64,000 bases of DNA, from contig JAZQMC010000028.1 in NCBI GenBank assembly GCA_045543095.1, forward strand, positions 9,693-73,692, in the 5' to 3' direction. Source of the stretch: Fimenecus sp045543095. Its GTDB lineage: Bacteria; Bacillota; Clostridia; Oscillospirales; Acutalibacteraceae. Both the position numbers and the translations under genes were made by a program. Every line of letters starts with the position of its first letter. Positions within the stretch are counted from its first letter, which is position 1. The notes under the pieces were generated by a model. The model was not told where the DNA came from. It saw only the letters and a list, made by a program, of their open reading frames with translations, and did not search any database. Positions 1 to 8,538 of this stretch are shown here, piece after piece.

Positions 1-2
1 TT

Positions 3-1244
3 GACGGTGACGGCGAATTGCGTCTTACCATTATGGCAACTCTTGCTCAGGACGAAAGCCGTAAAACCTCGGTGCGAGTAAAAAGCGGACAGCAGACCTC
101 TATGAACAACGGCACATTCTACGGCAACGGCAATATCTTGGGTTACAGAAGACATCAGGAGCTTCTGCCCGACAACAAGAAAAAGGTAGATTTCATTATC
201 GACCCGGAGCAGGCGGAAACGGTAAAGCTCATATACGAAATGTATCTTGCAGGCAACGGCCTTACCAAGATAAAGGAAGAGCTTGAACGCCGGGGCAGAA
301 AAACTGCTATGGGCAAAACAAGGTGGTACGAAACCGTAATAGGCCACGTGCTGAAAAACACATTCTACTGCGGAATCATAACCTACCACAAGGAGTATAC
401 TCCCGACTATCTCACTCAAAAGAAAATCAAGAATTACGGTGAGATTGACCTGATACAGGTAAAAGGGAGACACGAGCCGATTATATCTGAAGAAGACTTT
501 GAAAGGGTGCAATTAATTATGGCAAGTAAAACAGCTCAGATGAAAAATCTTAACACAGGCAGAAGAAGTACAACAGGCAAAAGACCGAGAACAACAGTAT
601 GGGGCAAGCTCCTTATTTGCGAGTGCGGTCACAGATTCAATACGAAGCTCTGCAGAAAAGAGGGAGATAAATCCATTATAGGCTATCAGTGCTATGACTC
701 GGTGCGTACCGGGTCATACGAGAGCCGAAAGAAAAAGGGTTTACCCCTTGAGGGCATTTGCCGTGTACCTATGATTCCCGAGTGGAAGCTGCAGATGATG
801 GCAAATTATATTTTCCGCAACTATCTCTCGGAAAAGGATAAGGTACTTGCTCTTGCCAACTCAATGCTTGAAGCTCACATTGATGACAAAGAGGATGATG
901 TGGATTATGAGGCTATCATTGAGAAAAAGTGCAGAGAGGTTGAACGGCACAGAACGAAGCTCAGTAATTTTATTGATATGAGGGCAGAGGGTGAAATTGA
1001 TAAAGAATCTTACACAAAGAAAACTGGCGAGGTGAAAGAAGAGATTGCAAAGCTGACTGCCGAAATCGAAGAGCTTCAGCTAAAGCTTAACAAAGAGCCT
1101 GTGATTACGGATTACAGGGACAAGCTGACGGTGCTTCAATATGCACTCGAGCAGTACACAAATGCGGATGACAGCGACATCCCCGAAAGTGTGATTGAGG
1201 CCTTTGTAGTGAAGATTGTAGTAAGGCAAGACGGCTTCGACTAG
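3..1244 (+). CDS. Large serine recombinase, C-terminal part (5' end outside window)
   Basis: Site-specific DNA recombinase of the large serine family, which inserts and excises mobile elements. The reading frame is open to the left edge, beginning DGELRLTIMATLAQDE, so the catalytic serine and most of the resolvase domain lie outside the window. What remains is the end of the resolvase domain, a recombinase domain (about residues 30-165), a zinc ribbon with Cys pairs (CECG near 200, later YQC and GIC), and a C-terminal coiled coil rich in Lys and Glu (about 300-365). The base composition looks more GC-rich than the genes that follow, in keeping with transfer. Such genes usually sit at one end of an integrative element or prophage, so the element probably extends leftwards. 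The TTG at 18 is an internal Leu codon, not a start. Confidence 0.9.
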   Translation, partial: DGDGELRLTIMATLAQDESRKTSVRVKSGQQTSMNNGTFYGNGNILGYRRHQELLPDNKKKVDFIIDPEQAETVKLIYEMYLAGNGLTKIKEELERRGRKTAMGKTRWYETVIGHVLKNTFYCGIITYHKEYTPDYLTQKKIKNYGEIDLIQVKGRHEPIISEEDFERVQLIMASKTAQMKNLNTGRRSTTGKRPRTTVWGKLLICECGHRFNTKLCRKEGDKSIIGYQCYDSVRTGSYESRKKKGLPLEGICRVPMIPEWKLQMMANYIFRNYLSEKDKVLALANSMLEAHIDDKEDDVDYEAIIEKKCREVERHRTKLSNFIDMRAEGEIDKESYTKKTGEVKEEIAKLTAEIEELQLKLNKEPVITDYRDKLTVLQYALEQYTNADDSDIPESVIEAFVVKIVVRQDGFD

Positions 1245-1463
1245 TATCTTCGTTTTGACGGAGACCCGGGTGACCCTCTGCACATGAAAACCGAGGGAAA
1301 AAGGAGAAAAAACAGTTCTGTTTCTGTGGTTGGCGGTAAACTGCCAACCAAGCAGAATTGCGACACAGGCAGCTATCAAGGATATGAAATAAGAACAACT
1401 TATTTCATACGGAATAAATAAAAATGTAGGGGACGATGCCCACATCGTCTCATAAATACAAAT

Positions 1464-1497
1464 AAAAATCCCCATCGATTTTTCGGTGGGGATTTTT
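1464..1497 (+). terminator. Rho-independent terminator
   Basis: A stem AAAAATCCCC / GGGGATTTTT with a short A/T-rich loop ends in a T run. It separates the recombinase from the next gene, and its A-rich 5' arm would allow it to work in both directions. Confidence 0.8.
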
Positions 1498-1528
1498 GTG
1501 TTATAGGGTTTATTTGTCGGCGTGAATA

Positions 1529-1537
1529 TGTTATACT
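1529..1537 (+). promoter_or_regulatory. Extended -10 promoter for the aldo/keto reductase
   Basis: TGTTATACT fits an extended -10 element (TGnTATACT). No good -35 is found 17 bp upstream (TTTATT). Transcription would start near 1544, just before the AGGGG ribosome binding site. Confidence 0.55.
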
Positions 1538-1568
1538 GTAAAAAAGTTACAAATTAGGGGATGATTTT

Positions 1569-2480
1569 GTGTACAGCATAGAATTAGGTAAAAGCGGATT
1601 GCAAGTGCCTACCGTTGCGGTTGGGTGTATGCGTATTAACAATATGAACGGAAAAGAAATCTCTGCGTTTATTGATAAGGCGCTTGAAAACGGAGCAAAT
1701 TTCTTTGACCACGCCGATATTTACGGTGGTGGACAAAGCGAAGTTATATTCGGCAAAGCAATTTCACCCTCAATGCGTGAAAATATCATTATTCAGACAA
1801 AATGCGGTATTCGTAGCGGTCAGTTTGACTTTTCTTATGAGCATATTGTGAATTCGGTTGACGGCAGTCTTAAAAGACTCGGCACGGAGTATATTGATGT
1901 TTTGCTTCTTCACCGTCCCGATGCACTTATGGAGCCTGAAGAAGTGGCAAAGGCATTTGATTATTTAAAATCGTCGGGTAAAGTTCGTCATTTTGGTGTT
2001 TCAAATCAAAATCCATATCAGATGAAGCTCTTACAGAATTCACTTGATATGCCGATTTGTGCAAATCAGTTGCAATTCGGTGTTATGCACACACCAATGA
2101 TTCAATCGGGAATAAATGTGAATATGTATAACGAGGCAGGTGTTAACCGCGACGGTGGGGTGCTCGATTTCTGCCGACTTAACAAGATTACAATTCAACC
2201 TTGGTCCCCAATGCAATACGGATTTTTCAAGGGTTGCTTTATTGATAACGAAAAATTCCCCGAATTGAACGAAACTCTCAAAAAAATAGGGGATAAGTAC
2301 GGCGTATCAAAGACAACTATGGCGTTTGCGTGGATTCTTCGTCACCCCGCAAAAATGCAACCTGTTACGGGCACTACAAATCTTACCCGCCTTAGTGATT
2401 GCTTAAAAGCGAGTGAAATTCAGATTACCCGTGAAGAATGGTACGAAATTTATCGTTCAGCAGGCAATGTTTTGCCGTAA
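1569..2480 (+). CDS. Aldo/keto reductase family oxidoreductase
   Basis: NAD(P)H-dependent reductase with a TIM-barrel fold, acting on carbonyl substrates in the cytoplasm; the substrate is unknown. At 303 residues it has the usual family length. Seen: the N-terminal LGKSGLQVPTVAVGCMRI strand, the catalytic Asp/Tyr region NFFDHADIYGGGQSE (about residues 44-58), the active-site Lys region IIQTKCG, the His in VLLLHRPDA, and the phosphate-binding end PVTGTTNLTRL. It most resembles the YdhF-like subgroup. GTG is chosen as start because AGGGG lies 7 bases upstream. The membrane protein gene follows after 15 bases, probably in the same transcript. Confidence 0.9.
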   Translation: MYSIELGKSGLQVPTVAVGCMRINNMNGKEISAFIDKALENGANFFDHADIYGGGQSEVIFGKAISPSMRENIIIQTKCGIRSGQFDFSYEHIVNSVDGSLKRLGTEYIDVLLLHRPDALMEPEEVAKAFDYLKSSGKVRHFGVSNQNPYQMKLLQNSLDMPICANQLQFGVMHTPMIQSGINVNMYNEAGVNRDGGVLDFCRLNKITIQPWSPMQYGFFKGCFIDNEKFPELNETLKKIGDKYGVSKTTMAFAWILRHPAKMQPVTGTTNLTRLSDCLKASEIQITREEWYEIYRSAGNVLP

Positions 2481-2495
2481 TTTTGTAGGTGTGAA

Positions 2496-3179
2496 ATGAA
2501 GAAAAAGGTTTTTTATACAGAAAATTCATATATTTTGGGGCTTGTAATAATGGCATTTGCTGCTGCGTTTACTGAAAAAGCGGATTTTGGTATGTCAATG
2601 GTGGTAGCCCCCGCATACATATTACATTTGAAAGTGTCAGAGTTTCTGCCTTGGTTTACATTCGGTGTGGCAGAATACATTTTTCAAGGACTTTTAATTG
2701 TTATAACAGTAATTATAATGCGAAAATTCAAGCTTTCTTATTTGTTCTCGTTCGTAACTGCGGTGATTTACGGCACATTACTTGACTGTGCAATGTCAAT
2801 TGTTGCTATCTTACCCGAAAATACTTTTGCAATACGATTGTTGTGGTATATTCTCGGCACTGTGCTTTGTTCTTTTGCGGTATCTCTGTTTTTTCACACA
2901 TATATTTCGCCCGAGGCTTACGAATTGATAGTAAAAGAATTCTCACAGAAGTTCAAATGCAACATAAACAAGGTGAAAACTGTTTACGACTGCGTAAGCG
3001 TGGTTTTAGGAATTGTAATGTCGTTTTCATTTTTCGGTTTAGGCATGTTTAAGGGCGTGGGTATTGGTACAATATTCTGTGCGTTGATTAACGGTTTTTT
3101 AATCGGCAGATTTTCGAAATTGCTTGAAAAACACTTTGAATTTAAAAATAAATTTAATGCGGAGAAATATTTTAAATAG
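2496..3179 (+). CDS. YczE/YitT-like (DUF6198-type) integral membrane protein
   Basis: A 227-residue membrane protein with about five or six hydrophobic segments, starting at residue 11 with LGLVIMAFAAAFTEKADFGMS. The acidic/Gly turn KADFGMSMVVAPAY after the first helix and the later VLGIVMSFSFFGLG segment are typical of the YczE/YyaS/YitT group. Function is unknown for the family. It probably shares a transcript with the upstream reductase, and a terminator lies just downstream. The family call comes from remembered patterns, not a search. Confidence 0.65.
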   Translation: MKKKVFYTENSYILGLVIMAFAAAFTEKADFGMSMVVAPAYILHLKVSEFLPWFTFGVAEYIFQGLLIVITVIIMRKFKLSYLFSFVTAVIYGTLLDCAMSIVAILPENTFAIRLLWYILGTVLCSFAVSLFFHTYISPEAYELIVKEFSQKFKCNINKVKTVYDCVSVVLGIVMSFSFFGLGMFKGVGIGTIFCALINGFLIGRFSKLLEKHFEFKNKFNAEKYFK

Positions 3180-3185
3180 TTTTAT

Positions 3186-3216
3186 TGTGGCGGGAGATAC
3201 TCTCGCCATATTCTTT
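3186..3216 (+). terminator. Rho-independent terminator
   Basis: Stem TGGCGGGA / TCTCGCCA (one G-T pair), loop GATAC, followed by a T-rich tail. It closes the reductase-membrane protein unit. Confidence 0.65.
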
Positions 3217-3219
3217 TAA

Positions 3220-3248
3220 TTGACAAACCGTTGAGTTTATCGTAATAT
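3220..3248 (+). promoter_or_regulatory. Sigma-A promoter of the secreted unknown
   Basis: TTGACA, a 17-bp spacer, then TAATAT. The start point falls near 3255, about 35 bases before the ATG. Confidence 0.75.
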
Positions 3249-3290
3249 ATTTTTATGGATTGGCTTTTTTTGTAAAAAGGGGATTTGATT

Positions 3291-4256
3291 ATGGCAAAGA
3301 AAACTTTAACACCAGAGCAGATAGAGATTAAGCGAATTAAAAAAGAGAATTCTGCAAAAAATGGTACAAGCATTCTCGCAATTATTCTTGCCGTTGTACT
3401 TGCTTTCGGTGTATTCTCGTTTGGCAAAGATGCAGGCATTAAAAAGGGAGAAAAAGCAGGTGCGAAAGTGGATATGTCTGCGGAACAGGATAATATAGTT
3501 AATGAGAATTCAGATATATCTTCTAATGAAACCGTGCCACAAAATTCACAAAACGAAGATGTAAATTCGCAATCACAATCCGAAGATAATAAAAATGAGA
3601 ATAAGGATGAGCCTGCCCCAAAAGATGAGCCATTATCTGATGACCCTACGGATTGGTCAAAAGAGCAGATTGCAGAATTTTATAAAAAAGCAGCGGCAAA
3701 ATCACATGATGGAGTTGAGTCCTCACAGACAATGGCAATGCCAAAACTTGTGGTTAATGACGGTAATGGTGCAATGAACTGGTTCGTGCAGATTTTAATT
3801 CCCGTAATCAACTCTGTTCTTGAAAAGAACACAACAACTTATGGTGGAATAACAGGTGGTTATGCAAATCTTGTTGGCTCTGATATGGAAAAAGCAAGGG
3901 CCTATAAAGAGGGCGATTATACCATTATTGAAATGCAGATGGTTGAGCAGACTGATGGTATTTACGGCGATGCACAGGGCGGAACAGTAGGTCATGCAAT
4001 AAATGTTTTAGGTAATGTTGCAACTGCTGCAGAGCAATTCCCTGATTTTGATATTAAATTTGAAGAAGCTGATATCAAAGTGCATTATGCTGAGCCGATT
4101 GTAAAGGTTAAAATCAATAAGGATGGCATTATTGAAAAAGGAACATGGAGCTATACTTCAGAAGTTTATATAAGACATTTGCAAATCAACTCAATTATGA
4201 TTGATAAGGCAGATGCAGAAATTGAATATGTAATCACAGTCGGTGGTGGATTCTAA
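3291..4256 (+). CDS. Membrane-anchored extracellular protein of unknown function
   Basis: A 321-residue protein not assigned to a named family. A basic N-terminus is followed by one hydrophobic segment (about residues 27-44, SILAIILAVVLAFGVFSF), then a long acidic Ser/Asn/Glu linker (about 65-120), then a folded domain. The domain carries SHDGVESSQTMAMPKLV, a central GGITGGYANLVGSDMEKA, and ends IEYVITVGGGF. The layout suggests a protein held by a signal anchor with its domain outside the cell. Similar C-terminal domains recur in gut Clostridia as uncharacterised proteins (from memory). The ATG at 3291 is preferred over the in-frame TTG at 3285 because AAGGGG lies 8 bases before it. It stands alone between its own promoter and terminator. 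Confidence 0.7.
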   Translation: MAKKTLTPEQIEIKRIKKENSAKNGTSILAIILAVVLAFGVFSFGKDAGIKKGEKAGAKVDMSAEQDNIVNENSDISSNETVPQNSQNEDVNSQSQSEDNKNENKDEPAPKDEPLSDDPTDWSKEQIAEFYKKAAAKSHDGVESSQTMAMPKLVVNDGNGAMNWFVQILIPVINSVLEKNTTTYGGITGGYANLVGSDMEKARAYKEGDYTIIEMQMVEQTDGIYGDAQGGTVGHAINVLGNVATAAEQFPDFDIKFEEADIKVHYAEPIVKVKINKDGIIEKGTWSYTSEVYIRHLQINSIMIDKADAEIEYVITVGGGF

Positions 4257-4264
4257 AGCATAAA

Positions 4265-4297
4265 ACAATCCCTTGGAGCAATCCAAGGGGTTATTTT
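4265..4297 (+). terminator. Rho-independent terminator
   Basis: Stem CCCTTGG / CCAAGGG with loop AGCAAT, followed by TTATTTTTG. Confidence 0.85.
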
Positions 4298-4350
4298 TGC
4301 TCATCTTTGATAATTTTTTAACACGAAGTCGATTAAGTAGGCTTTTTCTA

Positions 4351-4380
4351 TTGACATTATAACCTAAAAAAATGTATAAT
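4351..4380 (+). promoter_or_regulatory. Sigma-A promoter of the dehydrogenase module
   Basis: TTGACA, an 18-bp spacer, then a perfect TATAAT. The predicted start point is at about 4387. That makes the in-frame ATG at 4389 practically leaderless and supports the ATG at 4416, which has a GGGGG ribosome binding site. Confidence 0.85.
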
Positions 4381-4415
4381 TATTTCGTATGAATAATAAA
4401 GATGGGGGTATTCCT

Positions 4416-5927
4416 ATGCAGAAAAAGACCGTAGCTCTTACAGGTTCATCCGGTACTATGGGATGGGCAGGCTTTAAAGAGCTTTATGCAAAAAAAGATA
4501 AGTTCAACATTGTTGTTCTTAACCGTGACAGTAAGAAAAACCGCGATAAGTTTGCAGCTTATGAAAATGACCCTGCTGTTAAACTTGTTTGGGGTGACCT
4601 TACAAATTACGAAGATGTTCTCGAGATGGTAACAGGTGCTGACTATGTTCTTCACGTTGGTGGTATGGTTTCTCCTGCGGCTGACTATTATCCTGTTAAA
4701 ACACAGAAAACAAATGTTACTGCAGCACAGAACATTGTAAACGCAGTTAAGGCACAGCCAAATCCTGATGCAGTTAAGGTTGTTTACATAGGTACGGTTG
4801 CCGAAACAGGTGACAGAAATGCTCCTATTCATTGGGGCAGAACAGGTGACCCGCTTAAAGTAAGCGTTTATGACCACTATGCTATCAGTAAGATTAAGGC
4901 TGAAGCAGTTTTTGCAGAATCAGGCCTTAAATATTGGGTTTCACTTCGTCAGTCAGGTATTCTTTACCCTGCAATCCTTAAAAACCTTGAACCAATTATG
5001 TATCACGTTCCGATTAACGGTATGCTTGAATGGGCAACTGTTGAAGATTCAGGTCGTCTTCTTGCAAATGTTTGCGGTGACGATATTCCTGAAGAATTCT
5101 GGAGAAGATTTTACAACATCGGTTCAGGTGAAGAATACAGAATTACAAACTATGAATTTGAAGACCTTCTTCTTGGTACATTAGGCCTTGGTTCACCTAA
5201 GAAACTCTTTGACCCACATTGGTTCACAACCCGTAACTTCCACGGCCAATGGTATTATGACGGCGATGAACTTGAAAAATACTGTCATTTCCGTGCAAAT
5301 ATTCCTGTTAAGCAGTATTTCAAGAGTATGATGAATCATGTTGAAGGCTACTATAAGCTTGCTTTCCTTGCAAAACCATTTGCACCAATCCTTAAGAAAC
5401 TCTGGATGAAGAAAATTGCAGAAACTCCTGAATACGGTACTCTTTGGTGGGCAGAAAACAAGGTTGACGTAAGAATGAAAGCATACTATGGCAGTATGGA
5501 AGAATATGAAAAACTTCCAAGAAACTGGAACGACTTTAAGATTGTTATACCATCAAAGAAAACAACTGCTGATGATGTTGTTGTGCTCGACCACGGTTAT
5601 GACGAAACAAAGCCATTTGATTCTCTTACTGTTGAAGATTTGCAGAAGGCTGCTGAATTCAGAGGCGGTAAGTGCCTTGCAACTGAAATCGTTGATATGT
5701 ATACACCTGTTAAGTGGGTGAGTGCAAGAGGTAACGAATTCGAAATGTCACCTAACCTTGTTCTCAAGGGTGGCCATTGGTGTCCTCAGGAACTTCCATG
5801 GCCTTGGAATTATGACGAAGAAGCAAAGCTTAACCCATTCTTTGCTCAAGTTTGGGACCGTCAGGGTGAAAATAATGTGTATGGTCCTGAAATCTTTGAT
5901 AACTTTAAGGAGAAGGTAACAGAATGA
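4416..5927 (+). CDS. Extended short-chain dehydrogenase/epimerase-like protein with a C-terminal extra domain
   Basis: An NAD(P)-binding protein of 503 residues. The N-terminal part (about 1-330) is an extended SDR: nucleotide-binding TGSSGTMG near residues 9-16, and catalytic YxxxK in YAISKIKAE near 155. About 170 further residues, rich in Trp and ending GGHWCPQELPWPWNY then a region with FFAQVW, are not part of the usual fold, and I do not recognise their function. The start at 4416 follows from the promoter position and the GATGGGGG just upstream. The gene overlaps the next SDR by 4 bases (ATGA), so the two are co-translated and probably form one pathway with the downstream MFS carrier. 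Codon use is rich in preferred T- and G-ending codons, suggesting high expression. The substrate is unknown; a steroid, sugar or aromatic ketone is possible. Confidence 0.75.
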   Translation: MQKKTVALTGSSGTMGWAGFKELYAKKDKFNIVVLNRDSKKNRDKFAAYENDPAVKLVWGDLTNYEDVLEMVTGADYVLHVGGMVSPAADYYPVKTQKTNVTAAQNIVNAVKAQPNPDAVKVVYIGTVAETGDRNAPIHWGRTGDPLKVSVYDHYAISKIKAEAVFAESGLKYWVSLRQSGILYPAILKNLEPIMYHVPINGMLEWATVEDSGRLLANVCGDDIPEEFWRRFYNIGSGEEYRITNYEFEDLLLGTLGLGSPKKLFDPHWFTTRNFHGQWYYDGDELEKYCHFRANIPVKQYFKSMMNHVEGYYKLAFLAKPFAPILKKLWMKKIAETPEYGTLWWAENKVDVRMKAYYGSMEEYEKLPRNWNDFKIVIPSKKTTADDVVVLDHGYDETKPFDSLTVEDLQKAAEFRGGKCLATEIVDMYTPVKWVSARGNEFEMSPNLVLKGGHWCPQELPWPWNYDEEAKLNPFFAQVWDRQGENNVYGPEIFDNFKEKVTE

Positions 5928-6943
5928 AAGTATTTATGATTGGCGGTACTGGTCTTTTAGGCTGTGAGGCTGCAAGAATCTTTATTGAAAGAGGACACGA
6001 AGTAACAAGCGTTGCTCTTCCTCCATTACCGGAAGGTGCACCAATTCCACAGGAAATGAAATTGGAATTCTGTAATATCTACGAAAAATCAGACGATGAA
6101 ATCCGTGAACTCCTTCGTGGTCACGATTGTTTCGTTTTCGCAGCAGGTATTGATGAACGTGTTGAATTTCCTGCACCTGTTTATGACGCATACTATAAGT
6201 ACAATATTCAGCCACTTGAAAGAATTCTTCCTCTTTGTAAAGAGGTTGGCGTTAAGAGTGCAGTTATCCTTGGTTCATACTTTGCTTATCTTGCAAAGGA
6301 AAGACCTGATATGAAGCTTACTGAAAAGCATCCATATATCAGAAGCCGTATTGTTCAGGAAGAAGTTGCATTCTCATTTGCTGATGAAAACTTTGATGTG
6401 GCAGTTCTCGAACTTCCATATATCTTCGGCACACAGCCCGGCAGAAAGCCTGTTTGGGTTATCCTTATTGAGCAGATTAAGAGAATGGATAAACTTCCAT
6501 TCACAATGTATCCGGGTGGCGGTACAGCAATGCTCACAGTTCGTCAGGTTGGCGAAGTAATCGTTGGTGCTGCTGAAAAATCAAAGGGTGCAAAGGCTTG
6601 GCCTATCAGTATGTATAACCTTACTTGGAAAGAATTCCTTAAGATTGTTTATGCTGCACGTGGTATGGGCGAAAATCGTAAGATTATCAGCGTTGCTCCT
6701 TGGATGATGCGTATGGGTCTTGGCGGAGTTAAAAAGGAATATGCCGCAAAGGGTATTGAAAGCGGTATTGATGTTGACGGACTTGCAGATATTATGGATG
6801 TAAATCTCTTCATTGATGACAAATACTCAAAGGAACTCGGTGCAACTGAAGACGACATTAAGGCTGCAATCTTTGACTCAATCAAGGTTTCACAGGCAGT
6901 TTATGACGGCACTGTTGAGCTTCTCGGTATGAAAGGCGAATAA
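5924..6943 (+). CDS. NAD-dependent epimerase/dehydratase-like protein with YxxxR in place of YxxxK
   Basis: A 339-residue extended SDR with a Rossmann motif GGTGLLG at residues 7-13 and a strand DCFVFAAGID that lines the cofactor site. At the place where these enzymes carry the catalytic Tyr-x-x-x-Lys, the protein has PYIRSRIVQEE (about residue 138), so Lys is replaced by Arg. The upstream Ser (ILGSYFAY) is kept. The enzyme may therefore be altered or non-catalytic and act as a partner to the preceding SDR, with which it overlaps by 4 bases. Ribosomes probably arrive by coupling, helped by AAGGAGAAGG upstream. A strong terminator follows. Confidence 0.75.
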   Translation: MKVFMIGGTGLLGCEAARIFIERGHEVTSVALPPLPEGAPIPQEMKLEFCNIYEKSDDEIRELLRGHDCFVFAAGIDERVEFPAPVYDAYYKYNIQPLERILPLCKEVGVKSAVILGSYFAYLAKERPDMKLTEKHPYIRSRIVQEEVAFSFADENFDVAVLELPYIFGTQPGRKPVWVILIEQIKRMDKLPFTMYPGGGTAMLTVRQVGEVIVGAAEKSKGAKAWPISMYNLTWKEFLKIVYAARGMGENRKIISVAPWMMRMGLGGVKKEYAAKGIESGIDVDGLADIMDVNLFIDDKYSKELGATEDDIKAAIFDSIKVSQAVYDGTVELLGMKGE

Positions 6944-6958
6944 TAATTATATGCTTTT

Positions 6959-6994
6959 AAACCTCACAGAGCGTTTGCTTTGTGAGGTTTTTTG
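6959..6994 (+). terminator. Rho-independent terminator
   Basis: Stem AACCTCACA / TGTGAGGTT followed by TTTTT, after the two SDR genes. Confidence 0.9.
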
Positions 6995-7023
6995 TTGTAA
7001 TTTTGGTTTTAATATTATATAAT
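6995..7023 (+). promoter_or_regulatory. Probable promoter of the MFS gene
   Basis: TTGTAA, a 17-bp spacer, then TATAAT, directly after the terminator and ahead of an AGGGGAGGA ribosome binding site at 7032-7040. It lets the transporter be expressed apart from the two SDR genes. Confidence 0.55.
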
Positions 7024-7044
7024 AATCAAAAAGGGGAGGATATA

Positions 7045-8436
7045 ATGAAAAAAGAAAAAACAATTGAGCGTGAAAGCAAGCAGTTAGCAAGGCTCAACCG
7101 AACACGCACAAAAGGGTATTACAGCGGATATTTTTTCGTGCTGTTATGCCTTATTGCCATTGTGAATATTCTTGACGAGGTTACAAGTAACCTGACTGTT
7201 ACGGTGCAATCTTCATTTGTAACCGAGTTCTTTGTTAATAATCCCTTTATGGGCAAATTTTATACCTATGAAGATGGTTTGGCACTTCATTCAAGTATTG
7301 GTGTTTTCACCTATGTTTTAGGCATTATCACACCATTTTACAAAGCACTTGCAGACAAATGGGGCAGAAAACCACTTTTCGCAATCTCAACACTGGGTAT
7401 GGCATTGGGACTTTTGGTAATTCACCTCTCATCAAGCTACATAATGTTCCTTGTGGGATTTGCAATTATCAGCTTCTTTATGGGCCACGATATCCAGATT
7501 ATCTATATCCTTGAAGAAGCTCCTGACCGCCATCGTGCAAAGATTTACAGCTTTCTTAAAAGCTTTGGTATTTTAGGTGTTATCTTAATACCCACACTCC
7601 GCGATATTTTAATGGGTGACGACGCAACTCAATGGCGACAGATTTTCCTTGTACCGTCAATTATCGGCTTTATTGCAGTATTGCTCGTTATTCTTTTTGC
7701 AAAAGATACAAAGGTGTTTATAAATGAGAGAATTCAGTATCTCTCCCGCCCCTACGAAGAGCGTCAAGCAGAAAAAGAACTTAAGAAAAAACAAAAAGAG
7801 GCACAACGCAATCAGTCGGGCGTATTTAACGGCGTGAAATATATCTTTTCAAATAAAGATACAAAAATGCTGATTATTGCTCACATTATTTTTGATGCCG
7901 CTATGCCCGCAATCGCACTTTATTTTGAATCTTCAATGCACCGTGCGGGTATGAGTACAAGTGAAATTACAAAAGCGTTGTTTATGGTGCCTGTAATTTA
8001 TGCCACAATAACATTCCTTTCGGGTTTTATTGCAGATAAATTGGGTAGAAAAGCAACCGTTACGGGATTTTCAATAACCTGTGTAGCGGCTTACATCCTT
8101 TTCGTTATAGGCATTCTCAACGGCTGGAATCCATATCTTATCGGCTCATTGGCTGGCCTTTATCAAGGTTCATATTGGATTGGTCGCGATTATATGAATG
8201 TTATGATGACCGAAAAAGTGCCCACGGATATTCGTGCGTCAGTTGTGGGGGCAGAGGGGCTTTTAGTAATTATCGGTCTAGCCCTTGGCTATGTCACCAC
8301 AATCATCAGTATGACATTTATGTCAATCTGGTGGGCTTGCCTTCTTGTGTCAATCCCCACAGTCACCGTCGCCGCGGTTATGTTCACCCTTAAAGTCAAA
8401 GAAACCAAAGGTGCAAATTTAGACGAAATTAAATAA
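7045..8436 (+). CDS. MFS transporter
   Basis: A 463-residue secondary carrier of the major facilitator superfamily in the cytoplasmic membrane, with about 12 hydrophobic segments in two halves. The loop 2-3 signature ALADKWGRKPLF (about residues 106-117) and its second-half copy FIADKLGRKATV are both present, along with a charged central loop with EERQAEKELKKKQKEAQ. The ATG at 7045 follows AGGGGAGGA by 4 bases; the longer frame from 6982 would begin inside the terminator and is rejected. Its position behind two SDR genes suggests it imports or exports their substrate or product, which is inference. Confidence 0.9.
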   Translation: MKKEKTIERESKQLARLNRTRTKGYYSGYFFVLLCLIAIVNILDEVTSNLTVTVQSSFVTEFFVNNPFMGKFYTYEDGLALHSSIGVFTYVLGIITPFYKALADKWGRKPLFAISTLGMALGLLVIHLSSSYIMFLVGFAIISFFMGHDIQIIYILEEAPDRHRAKIYSFLKSFGILGVILIPTLRDILMGDDATQWRQIFLVPSIIGFIAVLLVILFAKDTKVFINERIQYLSRPYEERQAEKELKKKQKEAQRNQSGVFNGVKYIFSNKDTKMLIIAHIIFDAAMPAIALYFESSMHRAGMSTSEITKALFMVPVIYATITFLSGFIADKLGRKATVTGFSITCVAAYILFVIGILNGWNPYLIGSLAGLYQGSYWIGRDYMNVMMTEKVPTDIRASVVGAEGLLVIIGLALGYVTTIISMTFMSIWWACLLVSIPTVTVAAVMFTLKVKETKGANLDEIK

Positions 8437-8486
8437 TTAAAAGCGGGAACTTGTTTAAAACTGCATGCTCCCGCTTTTAATTATTT
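8431..8486. terminator. Long bidirectional terminator overlapping the MFS stop codon
   Basis: An 18-bp perfect stem pairs AAATAATTAAAAGCGGGA with its complement ending at 8486. The 5' arm includes the stop codon of the transporter. Confidence 0.85.
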
Positions 8487-8503
8487 ATATGTTTAATAAA
8501 TTA

Positions 8504-8532
8504 TTGATTTTTTTGACTCCCCGTGATATACT
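8504..8532 (+). promoter_or_regulatory. Promoter of the candidate small RNA
   Basis: TTGATT, a 17-bp spacer, then TATACT. The start point is expected at about 8539, exactly where the closing stem of the downstream structure begins. Confidence 0.65.
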
Positions 8533-8538
8533 AAAATT

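Larger units (their letters stand above)
1245..1568. other. Intergenic region after the recombinase: hairpins and a repeat fragment
   Basis: No gene is supported here. It holds two hairpins: GGTTGGC/GCCAACC at 1328-1349, and a 10-bp stem ATGAAATAAG/CTTATTTCAT at 1384-1408. A fragment beginning TGTAGGGGACGATG at 1426-1455 matches the left end of the TGTAGGGG repeat family seen near 21950 and 44333. An intrinsic terminator and the aldo/keto reductase promoter follow. The right attachment site of the element carrying the recombinase may lie here, but it cannot be placed from one side. Confidence 0.5.

Noticed and set aside
1080..1475. 131-residue minus-strand frame over the recombinase end
   Set aside because: It is antisense to the recombinase coiled coil, crosses intergenic hairpins, and has no ribosome binding site or family resemblance.
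4389..4415. ATG at 4389 as start of the first SDR
   Set aside because: It would fall within about two bases of the predicted transcription start with no ribosome binding site.
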